64,000 bases of DNA, taken from assembly GCA_016712315.1 (NCBI GenBank), contig JADJRG010000013.1, positions 2,392,001-2,456,000 of the forward strand. The letters are read 5' to 3'. The position numbers and the translations under genes were made by a program. The stretch comes from Nannocystis sp. Lineage in GTDB: Bacteria > Myxococcota_A > Polyangia > Nannocystales > Nannocystaceae. Positions 7,601-15,165 of the stretch are shown piece by piece. Below the pieces are notes generated by a model. The model was not told where the DNA came from. It was given only the letters and a program-made list of their open reading frames with translations, and ran no database searches. Every line of letters begins with the position of its first letter. Position 1 is the first letter of the stretch.

Positions 7601-10402
7601 TCAAGGGCGGAGCGAGGGGGCGCGGCCTGGGGCGCGGGCGGGCGCGGCGGCTTGGGGGTGCTCGCGCAGCCAGGCGTCGATCTCGTCGAGCTCTTCGGTG
7701 TACTCGGCGCTGGCGAAGCCGGCGCGGGCGTCTAGGGCGAGCTCGCGGGCGCGTTCGCGGTCGGCTGTCTCCTCGGCGGGAGAGGCGGCGTCCCAGAGCG
7801 CCCGCGCGAGCGCGAAGCGGTTCTCGGCCAGCTCGAGCGGGTTGCTGGCGCTCTGCTCGCGGATCGCGAGGGCGCGGGCGAGCAGGCCGCGGGCGCGCGC
7901 TGGCTCGCCCGCCTTGAGGGCGGTGAGGCCGAGGTTGGAGAGGGGGCTGGCGAGCAGGGGGTGGGCGGCGTCGTAGCGGGCCGCCCGGATCGCGAGGGCG
8001 CGGGCGTAGCGGGCGTCGGCGTCGCTGTAGCGCCCCTCGATGAAGTCGATGTCGCCGAGGTTGAGCAGCGGGAAGGCGACGAGCTGGTGCTCTCGGCCGT
8101 GGGCGGACTCGTAGATCGCGAGGGCGCGCTCGTAGTAGCCGCGGGCGGCGGCGTAGTGGGCGCTAGCCTGGGCCGCGTCGGCGCCGGCGCGGCGGCCGCG
8201 GCTGACCGCGACGTTGCCGAGGTTGTTGAGCGGGCCGGCGACGTCCGGGTGCCTGTCTCCTAGGACAGCTTCGTAGATCGCGAGGGCGCGCTGGTAGGAG
8301 GCGGCGGCCTCGTCGAGGGCGTCGTCCGCGTAGAAGGTGTGGCCGAGGTTGTTGAGGACGCGGGCGCGCTCGGGGCTGGCGGCGGCGCCGGTGCGCTCGT
8401 GGATCGCGAGGGACTCGAGGTAGCGCTCGCGCGCCTCTTCGCGGCGCTCCTGCGCGGCCAAGACCATGCCGACGGAGTTCAAGAGGCGGGCGCGGGCCTC
8501 GTCGGCGCCGCCCTGGCCGCGGGCGGCGGCCTCGCCGATCAGCGCCCAGACGAGCGCCTCGCCGGGGCGCGCCTGGTGGTAACCGACGACCTCGACGAGC
8601 TCCGCGGTGACCTCGACGCGCGCGAGCCCCTGGCCGAGCTCGTCGGCGCGCTGGTAGGCCTCGATGAGGCTGGCCTCGGCGCGGTCGTGCTCGCCGAGGC
8701 GCTTGCGGACGACGCCCTGTTGATGCAGCGCGTCGATGAGCAGCGGGGCGAAGGCGAGGGCGCGGGCGCGCTCGACGACGCCGTCGAGCTCGCGGCCGGC
8801 GGCGTCGAGCACGCGGGTGTCGCGGAGCGCGCGGGCGCGGGCGAGGGCGTCGCGCTCGCGCTCGATCGCGGGCACGAGCTGCGGGTCAGGGGTGAGCTCG
8901 ACGTCGCTCTGCAGCGCGGCGAGGTCGCCGCAGCGGGTGAGCGACTGGAGGCCGCCGACCGCGTCGACGGCGCTCTGGACGGCGGTCGCGTCGGCGCGGG
9001 TGAGCACGTCGACGAGGGCGACGAAGCCCTGGCGGCGCTGGCCTAAGCAGGCGACCTGGCGGTCGTGGAGATCGTCGGAGATCTCGCCGCGCTGGCGGGT
9101 GCGGCAGCCCTCTCCGTAGAGCGCGGCCCACTCGCTGATGTAGCGGCTGAGCTCGGCGTCGACCCGGGTCCAGGTGTCCGCGGCGTAGGCGAGGCCGCTG
9201 CCGAGGATCGCCCGCTCGACGGCGGCACGTTGGGCGCGCCCCCAGGCGGCCTCGGAGAGCTCCGCGCCGCCGCCGCAGGTGACGGCGCCGCGCGGCCAGG
9301 CGATCGCGGCGGCGATCGCCGCGGAGGCGAGCAGCAGCCCGAGGGCGGCGATGAGGTACACGCGCCGGTGCGCCGGCCTGCGCTCGAGCTGGGCGAGCAG
9401 CGCGTCCATCGACGGCCATCGATCGCCGGGCGTCGGCGCGAGGCCGCGGAGGATCGCCCGCCGCACGGCGCTGGGCACCCGCGAGCCGGCAGGGGGCTCG
9501 TTGACGTCGCCGCGTACGACGGCGGCGGCGATCTCTTTGTGGGTGCCGCCGATGAACGGACGCTCGCCGAAGAGGCCCTCGTAGAGGGCGACGCAGAAGG
9601 AAAATTGGTCGCTGCGGGCGTCGATGGTGCCGCGCTCGTGCTGCTCCGGGGACATGTACGCGGGTGTCCCGAGGGTCATGCCGGTCGCGGTGAGCTCGAC
9701 GCTGAGCAGATCGACGGTGCTGAGGTCGCGCCGCAGCGCGGCGGAGCTCTCCGGGGCGGCGAGCTCCGCGTCGCTGCGCGAGGCGAGGCCGAAGTCGAGC
9801 ACGCGCGCGCGGCCGTCGCGGCCGACGAGCACGTTCTGCGGCTTGAAGTCGCGGTGCACGAGGCCGGCGGCGTGCGCGGCGGCGAGCCCTCGGCCGGCCT
9901 GGATGAACATCGCCAGGACCTCGTGCCACGGTCGAGGGGCCTCGTTCAACCACTGGCGCAAGGTCTGGCCGTGGATGAACTCCATCGCGACGAAGACCTG
10001 GCCGCCGTGCTCGCCGACCTCGTAGACGTGGACGACGTTGGGGTGCGAGAGGCGGGCGAGCGCTTGGGCCTCGCGGAGGGTGCGCTCGCGGTAGCGGAGC
10101 TCGTCGTCGGCTTGGCGGCGGACGAGCTTGATCGCGACGCGGCGATCGAGCTCCTCGTCGAAGCCGGAAAAGACGATGCCCATGCCGCCTTGGCCGAGCA
10201 CGGAGAGGATCGCGAAGCGGCCGATCTTGAGGGGGCCGCCGTCGTCGGCCCGGAGCAGCGCGGAGATCGAGTCGACGATGTCCTCGGCGCGGGGGCCGGA
10301 GGAGCCGAGGCGGACGGTGATCGAGTCGGCGGCGGCGGGGCGAGGGGCGGATCGTTCGGATGAATGATCGGCGCTCGGCCCGATCTCGCTTCGCTCGACC
10401 AT
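7601..10402 (-). CDS. Membrane-anchored Ser/Thr protein kinase with TPR sensor region
   Basis: This protein of about 933 residues has an N-terminal PknB-type kinase: Gly-rich loop LGQGGMGIVFSGFD, VAIKLV lysine, catalytic loop LVHRDFKPQNVLV, DFGLAS, and APE-like TPAYMSPEQHERG. One transmembrane helix follows (VYLIAALGLLLASAAIAAAIAW, around residues 345-366). The rest, about 550 residues, is helical with many TPR units such as ALAIYEAVLGDRHPDVAGPLNNLGNVA repeated four or more times. The design is that of myxobacterial receptor-like kinases whose TPR half binds partner proteins. The open frame reaches a TTG at 10441; ATG at 10402 is chosen. The substrate is unknown. Confidence 0.88.
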   Translation of the reverse strand: MVERSEIGPSADHSSERSAPRPAAADSITVRLGSSGPRAEDIVDSISALLRADDGGPLKIGRFAILSVLGQGGMGIVFSGFDEELDRRVAIKLVRRQADDELRYRERTLREAQALARLSHPNVVHVYEVGEHGGQVFVAMEFIHGQTLRQWLNEAPRPWHEVLAMFIQAGRGLAAAHAAGLVHRDFKPQNVLVGRDGRARVLDFGLASRSDAELAAPESSAALRRDLSTVDLLSVELTATGMTLGTPAYMSPEQHERGTIDARSDQFSFCVALYEGLFGERPFIGGTHKEIAAAVVRGDVNEPPAGSRVPSAVRRAILRGLAPTPGDRWPSMDALLAQLERRPAHRRVYLIAALGLLLASAAIAAAIAWPRGAVTCGGGAELSEAAWGRAQRAAVERAILGSGLAYAADTWTRVDAELSRYISEWAALYGEGCRTRQRGEISDDLHDRQVACLGQRRQGFVALVDVLTRADATAVQSAVDAVGGLQSLTRCGDLAALQSDVELTPDPQLVPAIERERDALARARALRDTRVLDAAGRELDGVVERARALAFAPLLIDALHQQGVVRKRLGEHDRAEASLIEAYQRADELGQGLARVEVTAELVEVVGYHQARPGEALVWALIGEAAARGQGGADEARARLLNSVGMVLAAQERREEARERYLESLAIHERTGAAASPERARVLNNLGHTFYADDALDEAAASYQRALAIYEAVLGDRHPDVAGPLNNLGNVAVSRGRRAGADAAQASAHYAAARGYYERALAIYESAHGREHQLVAFPLLNLGDIDFIEGRYSDADARYARALAIRAARYDAAHPLLASPLSNLGLTALKAGEPARARGLLARALAIREQSASNPLELAENRFALARALWDAASPAEETADRERARELALDARAGFASAEYTEELDEIDAWLREHPQAAAPARAPGRAPSLRP
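8253..8268 (+). repeat. Copy of dispersed palindrome CTGTCTCTNNGGACAG
   Basis: The sequence is CTGTCTCCTAGGACAG, inside the TPR part of the kinase gene. On the coding (minus) strand it uses CTA and AGG, codons that are rare here, so the DNA rather than the peptide seems to be kept. Confidence 0.6.
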
Positions 10403-10492
10403 CGCCCGGGCGACTATCTCCGCGGCGCGGTGGCTTGGCAACTACGCCGGAGGAGGAGGCGCGAAAAGAGGCGCAGCAGCGGCGAGGAGGGC

Positions 10493-11044
10493 TCAACGCC
10501 GCGGGTAGGCGCGGCTGCATTGGTCGAGCAGCCACGGGAGCTCGGCGCTGCGATCCCCCAAGAGGATGACCACGCAGGCGGCGGCCTCGAGGGAGGTCTC
10601 ACGGACGCAGGCCTCGTGGTCGCCCTCACGGGTGGCGCTGAGGGCGGCGAGCAGGGCGCTTCGTTGGGCCTCTTCGCGCTCGACCGCGGCGTAGAAGGCG
10701 GCGGCGGCGTCGAGCATCCGCGTGCAGGCGGCGGCGGGCTCGTCGGCCTTGATCTCGCCGAGGCGGGCGTCGACGTAGGCGCGCAGGCCGGCCGCTTCGC
10801 CCTCGTAGTCGGGCTGGTTGTCGAAGGAGCGGCGGTCGTCGTTGGCAGTGCGCAGGGCGGCGGAGGCGGCGGCGTCGGCGTCGGCGTCGTCGCGGGTCGG
10901 GCTGGTGGGCGCTTCAGCGGCGGGGGCGCAGGCGAGGTGGGCGAGGGCGAGCGCCGCGAGGGCGCGGGCGCGCCGAGCTGCGGTGGCGCTTCGCCGCGTC
11001 GGCGCAGGGGGAGGCGTGGTCGAGCGCTCGCGGGGGCGGAGCAT
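10493..11044 (-). CDS. Hypothetical lipoprotein
   Basis: This predicted protein is up to 183 residues long with a hydrophobic stretch ALAALALAHLAC that ends in a lipobox-like cysteine near residue 39. The true start is probably downstream of the ATG at 11044, because that ATG is only 20 nt from the divergent cytochrome start. The mature part is acidic and Ala-rich with four cysteines (AACTRML, HEACVRE, AACVVIL, LDQCSRAY) and seems largely helical. It resembles no family I can name. It lies just upstream of the kinase on the same strand and could be co-transcribed with it (gap about 90 nt). Confidence 0.55.
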   Translation of the reverse strand: MLRPRERSTTPPPAPTRRSATAARRARALAALALAHLACAPAAEAPTSPTRDDADADAAASAALRTANDDRRSFDNQPDYEGEAAGLRAYVDARLGEIKADEPAAACTRMLDAAAAFYAAVEREEAQRSALLAALSATREGDHEACVRETSLEAAACVVILLGDRSAELPWLLDQCSRAYPRR

Positions 11045-11050
11045 CGCGCG

Positions 11051-11056
11051 TACGAT
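11051..11056 (+). promoter_or_regulatory. -10 hexamer TACGAT before the multihaem cytochrome gene
   Basis: It ends 8 nt before the ATG at 11065, so transcription would start at or next to the start codon. No Shine-Dalgarno sequence is visible. Confidence 0.45.
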
Positions 11057-11064
11057 AGCGCATC

Positions 11065-12918
11065 ATGTCGGCCCGTTGGCGCGCGTTGTCTTACCTTGGG
11101 GTGGTGGGTCTGCTGGGGTGGACGCAGGCGGCGGGGGCGGCGCCGACGCTTCCTGGTGCGCTGGAAAACCCGCTGACGCCGGCGGAGGACTGCGCGATGT
11201 GCCACTCGTTCTCCAACAGCCCGGCGACGAAGGACGAGCCGCTGGTGGCGCCGATCGCCTGGCAAGGGACGCTGATGGCGAACTCGGCGCGGGACCCGGT
11301 GTTCTGGGCGGGGGTGCAGGTGGCGCACCAGGACGCGCCAGGCGAGACGATCGCGTGCGTCCGTTGCCACGCGCCGCGGGCGTTCTTGGCGGGGCGGGGC
11401 GAGGCGATCACGCTGGCCGAGCTGTCGGCGGACGATCGCTCGGGGGTGGACTGCGTGCTGTGTCACCGGATGATCGAGGACGCGGAGGCGACGGTCGGCG
11501 ACGCCCACTTCACGCTGGATGATGTGCTCGGGATCGACGGCAAGGTGCCGATGCGCGGGCCTTGGAGCTATCCGCCAGGCGAGGAGCCGCTGCACTCGTG
11601 GGCGCCAGGGGACGCGCTGGCGGACTCGCGCCACTGCGGGACTTGCCATGACGTGACGACGCCCCGCGAGCGGGTGGACGCGGACGGGGTGGCGATGGGG
11701 ACGCTGTTTAATGAGCAGCGTACCTATAGTGAATGGCGTAATTCGGCGTACGGGCCCGAAGGGGATGATCCGAAGAGCTGCCAGGATTGCCATATGCCGG
11801 CGGTGGCGGACGTGGCAGGCTGCGGAAAATACGCGGCGGAGGGGCTGCTGCACGCGACCGGCGGGCGCCGGCATGACCTGGCGGGCGCGAATTTAGGGAT
11901 GATCGCGGCGCTGAAGGCGTTATATGGCGACGCAGGGACGAAGGAGGTCGCGGACGTTTTTTTCGAAATCGCCCAAAAAAACACCGAGGCGACGCTGGCG
12001 ACGGCGGCGACGCTGGAGGTGACGGCGCCGGGGTCGATCGATTTGACCGTGGGTTTGTCGGAGCTGGCGGTGCGGGTGGTGAATCACAGCGGCCATAAGC
12101 TGCCGAGCGGCTACTCGGAGGGGCGGGTGATGTGGCTGGAGGTGATCGCTCGTTATGGCGAAGAGATCGTGTATTCGTCGGGGCGGTGGACGCCTGGGGC
12201 CGGGCCGGAGGAGGACCCGCAGCTCCGCACCTATGAAGGGATCGCGGTCGATCACGCGGATCAGGAGAGCTTTCACCTGCTGCGCAATAACCAATGGGTC
12301 ATCGACACGCGGATCCCCGCGAAAGGCCAAAGACCGGACGTCGAGACGGACCCGGTGGGCGACCGTTATGTAAACAAAAAAACGCCCGAGGGCGAGTGGC
12401 CGCATTGGGATGACGTTTTGTATAATTTTGGCCCGACGAGCGTGATCGACGCGACGCCGGGGGATCAGGGCGATGACTCGATCAGCGTGGAGGTGCGGCT
12501 GCTGTATCTGATCAATACGCCGGACTATCTGGAATTCCTGGTCGAAGAGGATCAGAGCGGGATGGCTGGGGTGGCGGCGAAGGCGGCGTACGAGGCGATC
12601 GGCGGGCCCGAGCCGGTGGTGCTGGCGAGCTCGGTGGTGCTGGTGCCCGTGACGGGGTTGATGAGCGGGGAGAGCGATGATGGGGGCGAGGCGACGAGCG
12701 ACGGGGGGACGAGCAGCGGGACGAGCGAGTCGACCAGCGCGGGTGCGACGGGAGAGCCGCTGACGACAGAGGGCGGCTCGGCGACGATCACGGGGGGCGA
12801 GGACGTGGAGACGGGCGGCTGCGGGTGCTCTTCGAGCGGGGGCGGGGGCGGGTCTCTCTTGGGGATCATGCTCGCGGCGCTGGCGAGGCGACGCCGCCGG
12901 GCTCGCTGCGCGCAATGA
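11065..12918 (+). CDS. Five-haem cytochrome c family protein with MYXO-CTERM tail
   Basis: This 617-residue protein has a signal peptide (SYLGVVGLLGWTQAAGA) and five CxxCH haem c sites in the first 270 residues: CAMCH, CVRCH, CVLCH, CGTCH and CQDCH. Extra His residues that could act as axial ligands are present (e.g. VNHSGHKLPSGYSEGR). The layout resembles the cytochrome c554/NrfB-like multihaem group. After a beta-rich domain comes a Ser/Thr/Gly linker, then GGCGCSS, a hydrophobic helix (LLGIMLAALA) and an RRRRRAR tail. That is the tripartite MYXO-CTERM sorting signal processed by myxosortase, which would leave the protein on the cell surface. The electron partner is unknown. Confidence 0.85.
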   Translation: MSARWRALSYLGVVGLLGWTQAAGAAPTLPGALENPLTPAEDCAMCHSFSNSPATKDEPLVAPIAWQGTLMANSARDPVFWAGVQVAHQDAPGETIACVRCHAPRAFLAGRGEAITLAELSADDRSGVDCVLCHRMIEDAEATVGDAHFTLDDVLGIDGKVPMRGPWSYPPGEEPLHSWAPGDALADSRHCGTCHDVTTPRERVDADGVAMGTLFNEQRTYSEWRNSAYGPEGDDPKSCQDCHMPAVADVAGCGKYAAEGLLHATGGRRHDLAGANLGMIAALKALYGDAGTKEVADVFFEIAQKNTEATLATAATLEVTAPGSIDLTVGLSELAVRVVNHSGHKLPSGYSEGRVMWLEVIARYGEEIVYSSGRWTPGAGPEEDPQLRTYEGIAVDHADQESFHLLRNNQWVIDTRIPAKGQRPDVETDPVGDRYVNKKTPEGEWPHWDDVLYNFGPTSVIDATPGDQGDDSISVEVRLLYLINTPDYLEFLVEEDQSGMAGVAAKAAYEAIGGPEPVVLASSVVLVPVTGLMSGESDDGGEATSDGGTSSGTSESTSAGATGEPLTTEGGSATITGGEDVETGGCGCSSSGGGGGSLLGIMLAALARRRRRARCAQ

Positions 12919-12936
12919 GCGACCTCGCGCTTTGGC

Positions 12937-13440
12937 TCAAGAGGCGTCGAGGGCGCGCTCTGGGCCGATGCAGGGGGCGCTGAGGGTGAGGGCGAAGTCG
13001 AGCTGGTGGGCGCCCTCGTTGAGAAATTCTTGGTCGGGAAATTCGACCGCGGCGGAGGGCTCGGGGGCCGCCCCGGGGGCGCAGAGCAGGCCGTCGCCGT
13101 CGAGGTCGAGCCAGGCGTAGACGACGAGGCCTTCGCCTTCGTCGATCGGAACGGTGACGAGGTGATCGACGGGGCCGAGGGCGGGGAGCTCGAAGGCGTC
13201 GATGAGGCCGAGGGGGCGCTCTAAAAGAGGTCCGTCTCCGCGGCTTTGGTGGTGGACCTCGACGTGGACGCGGCCGGCCGCGGGGAAGCCGGGGGCGACG
13301 TCGATCTCGCCGGTGAGCCGGAGCTCGTAGAGGCGGTGATCGGCCGAGAAACAGGCGCTCACGGCGAGCGCGAGCAGGGGCGCGGCGAGGATCGTCCTTC
13401 CCCTCAGACGACGAAGAGCAATTGACGAAAAAAAGATCAT
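12937..13440 (-). CDS. Small lipoprotein of the ceramidase-like operon
   Basis: This 167-residue protein has a signal peptide and lipobox AVSAC near residue 27. The mature part has beta-strand character (LYELRLTGEIDVAPGFPAAGRVHVEVHH, then LVVYAWLDLDGDGLLCAP). DLDGDG looks like a calcium-binding loop of the DxDxDG type (inference). No family is recognised. Its ATG overlaps the stop of the upstream beta-barrel-like gene as ATGA at 13437-13440, so the two are translationally coupled, and it is the last gene of the four-gene minus-strand unit. The longer frame up to 13947 is a shadow. Confidence 0.7.
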   Translation of the reverse strand: MIFFSSIALRRLRGRTILAAPLLALAVSACFSADHRLYELRLTGEIDVAPGFPAAGRVHVEVHHQSRGDGPLLERPLGLIDAFELPALGPVDHLVTVPIDEGEGLVVYAWLDLDGDGLLCAPGAAPEPSAAVEFPDQEFLNEGAHQLDFALTLSAPCIGPERALDAS

Positions 13441-14096
13441 GGGCGTTGCCTGCGGTAGTCGCCGAACACGAGGCCGAAGTGGGCGCCGGGGATCGAGGGG
13501 GCGCGGAGGCTGTCGGCGCCGGTGAGGTCGACGCCGAAGTCGATGCCGAGGCGCGGAGTGGCGGCGACGATGAGGCCGAGCGAGGCCCAACCCATCCATT
13601 CGCCGCCCAGACGGATCTGGCGGGTGGTGCTGCCGCCCTCGCGCTCGGTGGTGAAGCGTTCGCTGAGCAAGGTGTGCTGCGAGCCGAGCACGACGTAGGG
13701 GACGGCGCGGCGCAGGGGGACGGCGAGGCGCAGGCGCAGCTCGACGTTGGGGCCGACGCGGTAGAGATCGCCGCCCTGGAGCAGCCAGCCGAAGAGCGCT
13801 TCGCCGCCGATCCGCAGGTGTGGTCGGGAGACCCAGAGCGTCGCGAGGCCGACGGCGGGGCGCCAGCGCCGGCCGAGCGCGGTGTTGACCTCGAGCAGCG
13901 GGGAGAGGCCGCGCGGCAGGCCGAGCTGGAGGCGCGCGCTCCACCACGGGTAGCCAGCGCTGACGTTGGTGAGCCAGCGGCCAGGCTTGGAGACGCCGCT
14001 GGCGGCCTCGACGGCGGCGGGCTCCTCCGCTGCTGTCTCTTGGGACAGGGCGAGGGCGGCACAGAGGGCGAGCGAGAGGCTGGCGAGCAGGGTCAT
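13437..14096 (-). CDS. Exported beta-barrel-like protein
   Basis: This 219-residue protein has a signal peptide (SLSLALCAALALSQETAAE). The rest is alternating hydrophobic/polar strands with aromatic girdle residues (WLTNVSAGYPWWSARLQLGL, LRIGGEALFGWLL, VELRLRLAVPL) and ends in a short conserved-looking hairpin, FGLVFGDYRRQRP. This fits a small outer-membrane beta-barrel of 8-12 strands, though the last residue is not the usual aromatic. The ATG at 14096 overlaps the amidohydrolase stop as ATGA (14093-14096); four codons upstream is an alternative ATG. The function is unknown; coupling to hydrolases suggests a pore or scaffold role (inference). Confidence 0.7.
   Translation of the reverse strand: MTLLASLSLALCAALALSQETAAEEPAAVEAASGVSKPGRWLTNVSAGYPWWSARLQLGLPRGLSPLLEVNTALGRRWRPAVGLATLWVSRPHLRIGGEALFGWLLQGGDLYRVGPNVELRLRLAVPLRRAVPYVVLGSQHTLLSERFTTEREGGSTTRQIRLGGEWMGWASLGLIVAATPRLGIDFGVDLTGADSLRAPSIPGAHFGLVFGDYRRQRP
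14033..14048 (+). repeat. Copy of dispersed palindrome CTGTCTCTNNGGACAG
   Basis: The sequence CTGTCTCTTGGGACAG is identical to the copy at 32595. It lies at the signal-peptide end of the beta-barrel-like gene (coding LSQETA on the minus strand, with rare CAA and ACA codons). Confidence 0.65.
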
Positions 14097-15109
14097 TGGA
14101 TCAGCCACTCCCGACCGAAGACGCGGACAAAATTGCCGGACAAGACGGCGCGGACCTCGTCGGCGGTGTAGCCGGCGGCCTGCATGGCGGCGACGGTGCG
14201 CTCGAGGTAGGTGGCGACGAAGCCGGGGCTCTGGGGGCCGTCGCTGCCGTAGATCACGCGGTCGATGACGCCGGACTCTTTGATCCGCTCGAAGGTCTTT
14301 TTAAAATTCTCGCCGTCCGGGTCGCTGCCCTCGGAGCCGAGGGCGCTGGGCTCGAGGTAGACGTTGGGGTAACGACGGGCGAGCTCCAAACAAGCCTCGA
14401 GGGCGCCCGGCTGGCGGTTGGCGAAGTCGTAGCCGAGGTGGCCGAGGATGAAGATCGTCTGCGGATAGGCGGCGATCGCGGGCTCTAAGTAGGTGGGATC
14501 GGTGTAGGCTGGCTCGCGGGAGGTGCCTGGGAAGGGGCTGCTGCCGGTGTGCAGGTAGACGGCCTTGCCGAGGCGGCCGGCGAGCTCATAGATGCCAAAA
14601 TAGGCGGGGTCGTCCATGCGGAAGTGCATGTGCGCGTGGGCGAGCTTGATCCCGATCATGCCTTCCTTGCTGAGCGCGGCCTCGAGGCGGGCGAGCTGGC
14701 TGGCAGAGTCGGTCGCCCAACGATCGACGCGCAGGCTGGCGAGGCCGAGCAGGCGGCGGGGATACTGCCCGACGCCGCGGATCACCAGCTCGTTGGTGGC
14801 GATCCCGACGGTGCGAGGGGCGTAGACAGCAAAAAGCACGCCGGCGTGGATCCCGGCGGCGTCGAGCTCCTCGACGATGCCCGAGGGGGAGAGGATCCCC
14901 GCGGCGAGCTTGGCGGCGTTGAGCTTGAAGGGGAAGGGGAAGCGCTCGGTCAGGTAGCTGCGGGTCTCCGGGGGGATCGAGTCCCAGTCGCCCGGGTGGA
15001 GGTGCATGTCGATGACGGGGATCTGCTCGCCGTCGATCTCGACGCCGTAGGGCTGGCTCTCCGCGCAGGTGAGCGCGAAGACGAGGGGGAGGAGGCAAAG
15101 ACGCCGCAT
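14093..15109 (-). CDS. Amidohydrolase-family lipoprotein (Amidohydro_2 type)
   Basis: This 338-residue protein has a signal peptide ending LVFALTC, a good lipobox. The metal site pattern of TIM-barrel amidohydrolases is clear: IPVIDMHLHPGDWDS (HxH on strand 1), KLAHAHMHF, YLHTGSSPF (His on strand 5), FILGHLGYD (His on strand 6) and IYGSDGPQSP (Asp on strand 8). These are the residues of the ACMSD/Amidohydro_2 group, which act as hydrolases or decarboxylases. The ATG at 15109 gives a proper signal peptide; the frame is open 20 codons further. It is second in the unit behind the ceramidase-like gene with a 56-nt gap. The substrate is unknown. Confidence 0.85.
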   Translation of the reverse strand: MRRLCLLPLVFALTCAESQPYGVEIDGEQIPVIDMHLHPGDWDSIPPETRSYLTERFPFPFKLNAAKLAAGILSPSGIVEELDAAGIHAGVLFAVYAPRTVGIATNELVIRGVGQYPRRLLGLASLRVDRWATDSASQLARLEAALSKEGMIGIKLAHAHMHFRMDDPAYFGIYELAGRLGKAVYLHTGSSPFPGTSREPAYTDPTYLEPAIAAYPQTIFILGHLGYDFANRQPGALEACLELARRYPNVYLEPSALGSEGSDPDGENFKKTFERIKESGVIDRVIYGSDGPQSPGFVATYLERTVAAMQAAGYTADEVRAVLSGNFVRVFGREWLIQ

Positions 15110-15165
15110 CAATGGGGACCTTTGACCATGATCGGGGGGCGTCGTCAACCAGCGCAGGTGCGCGA

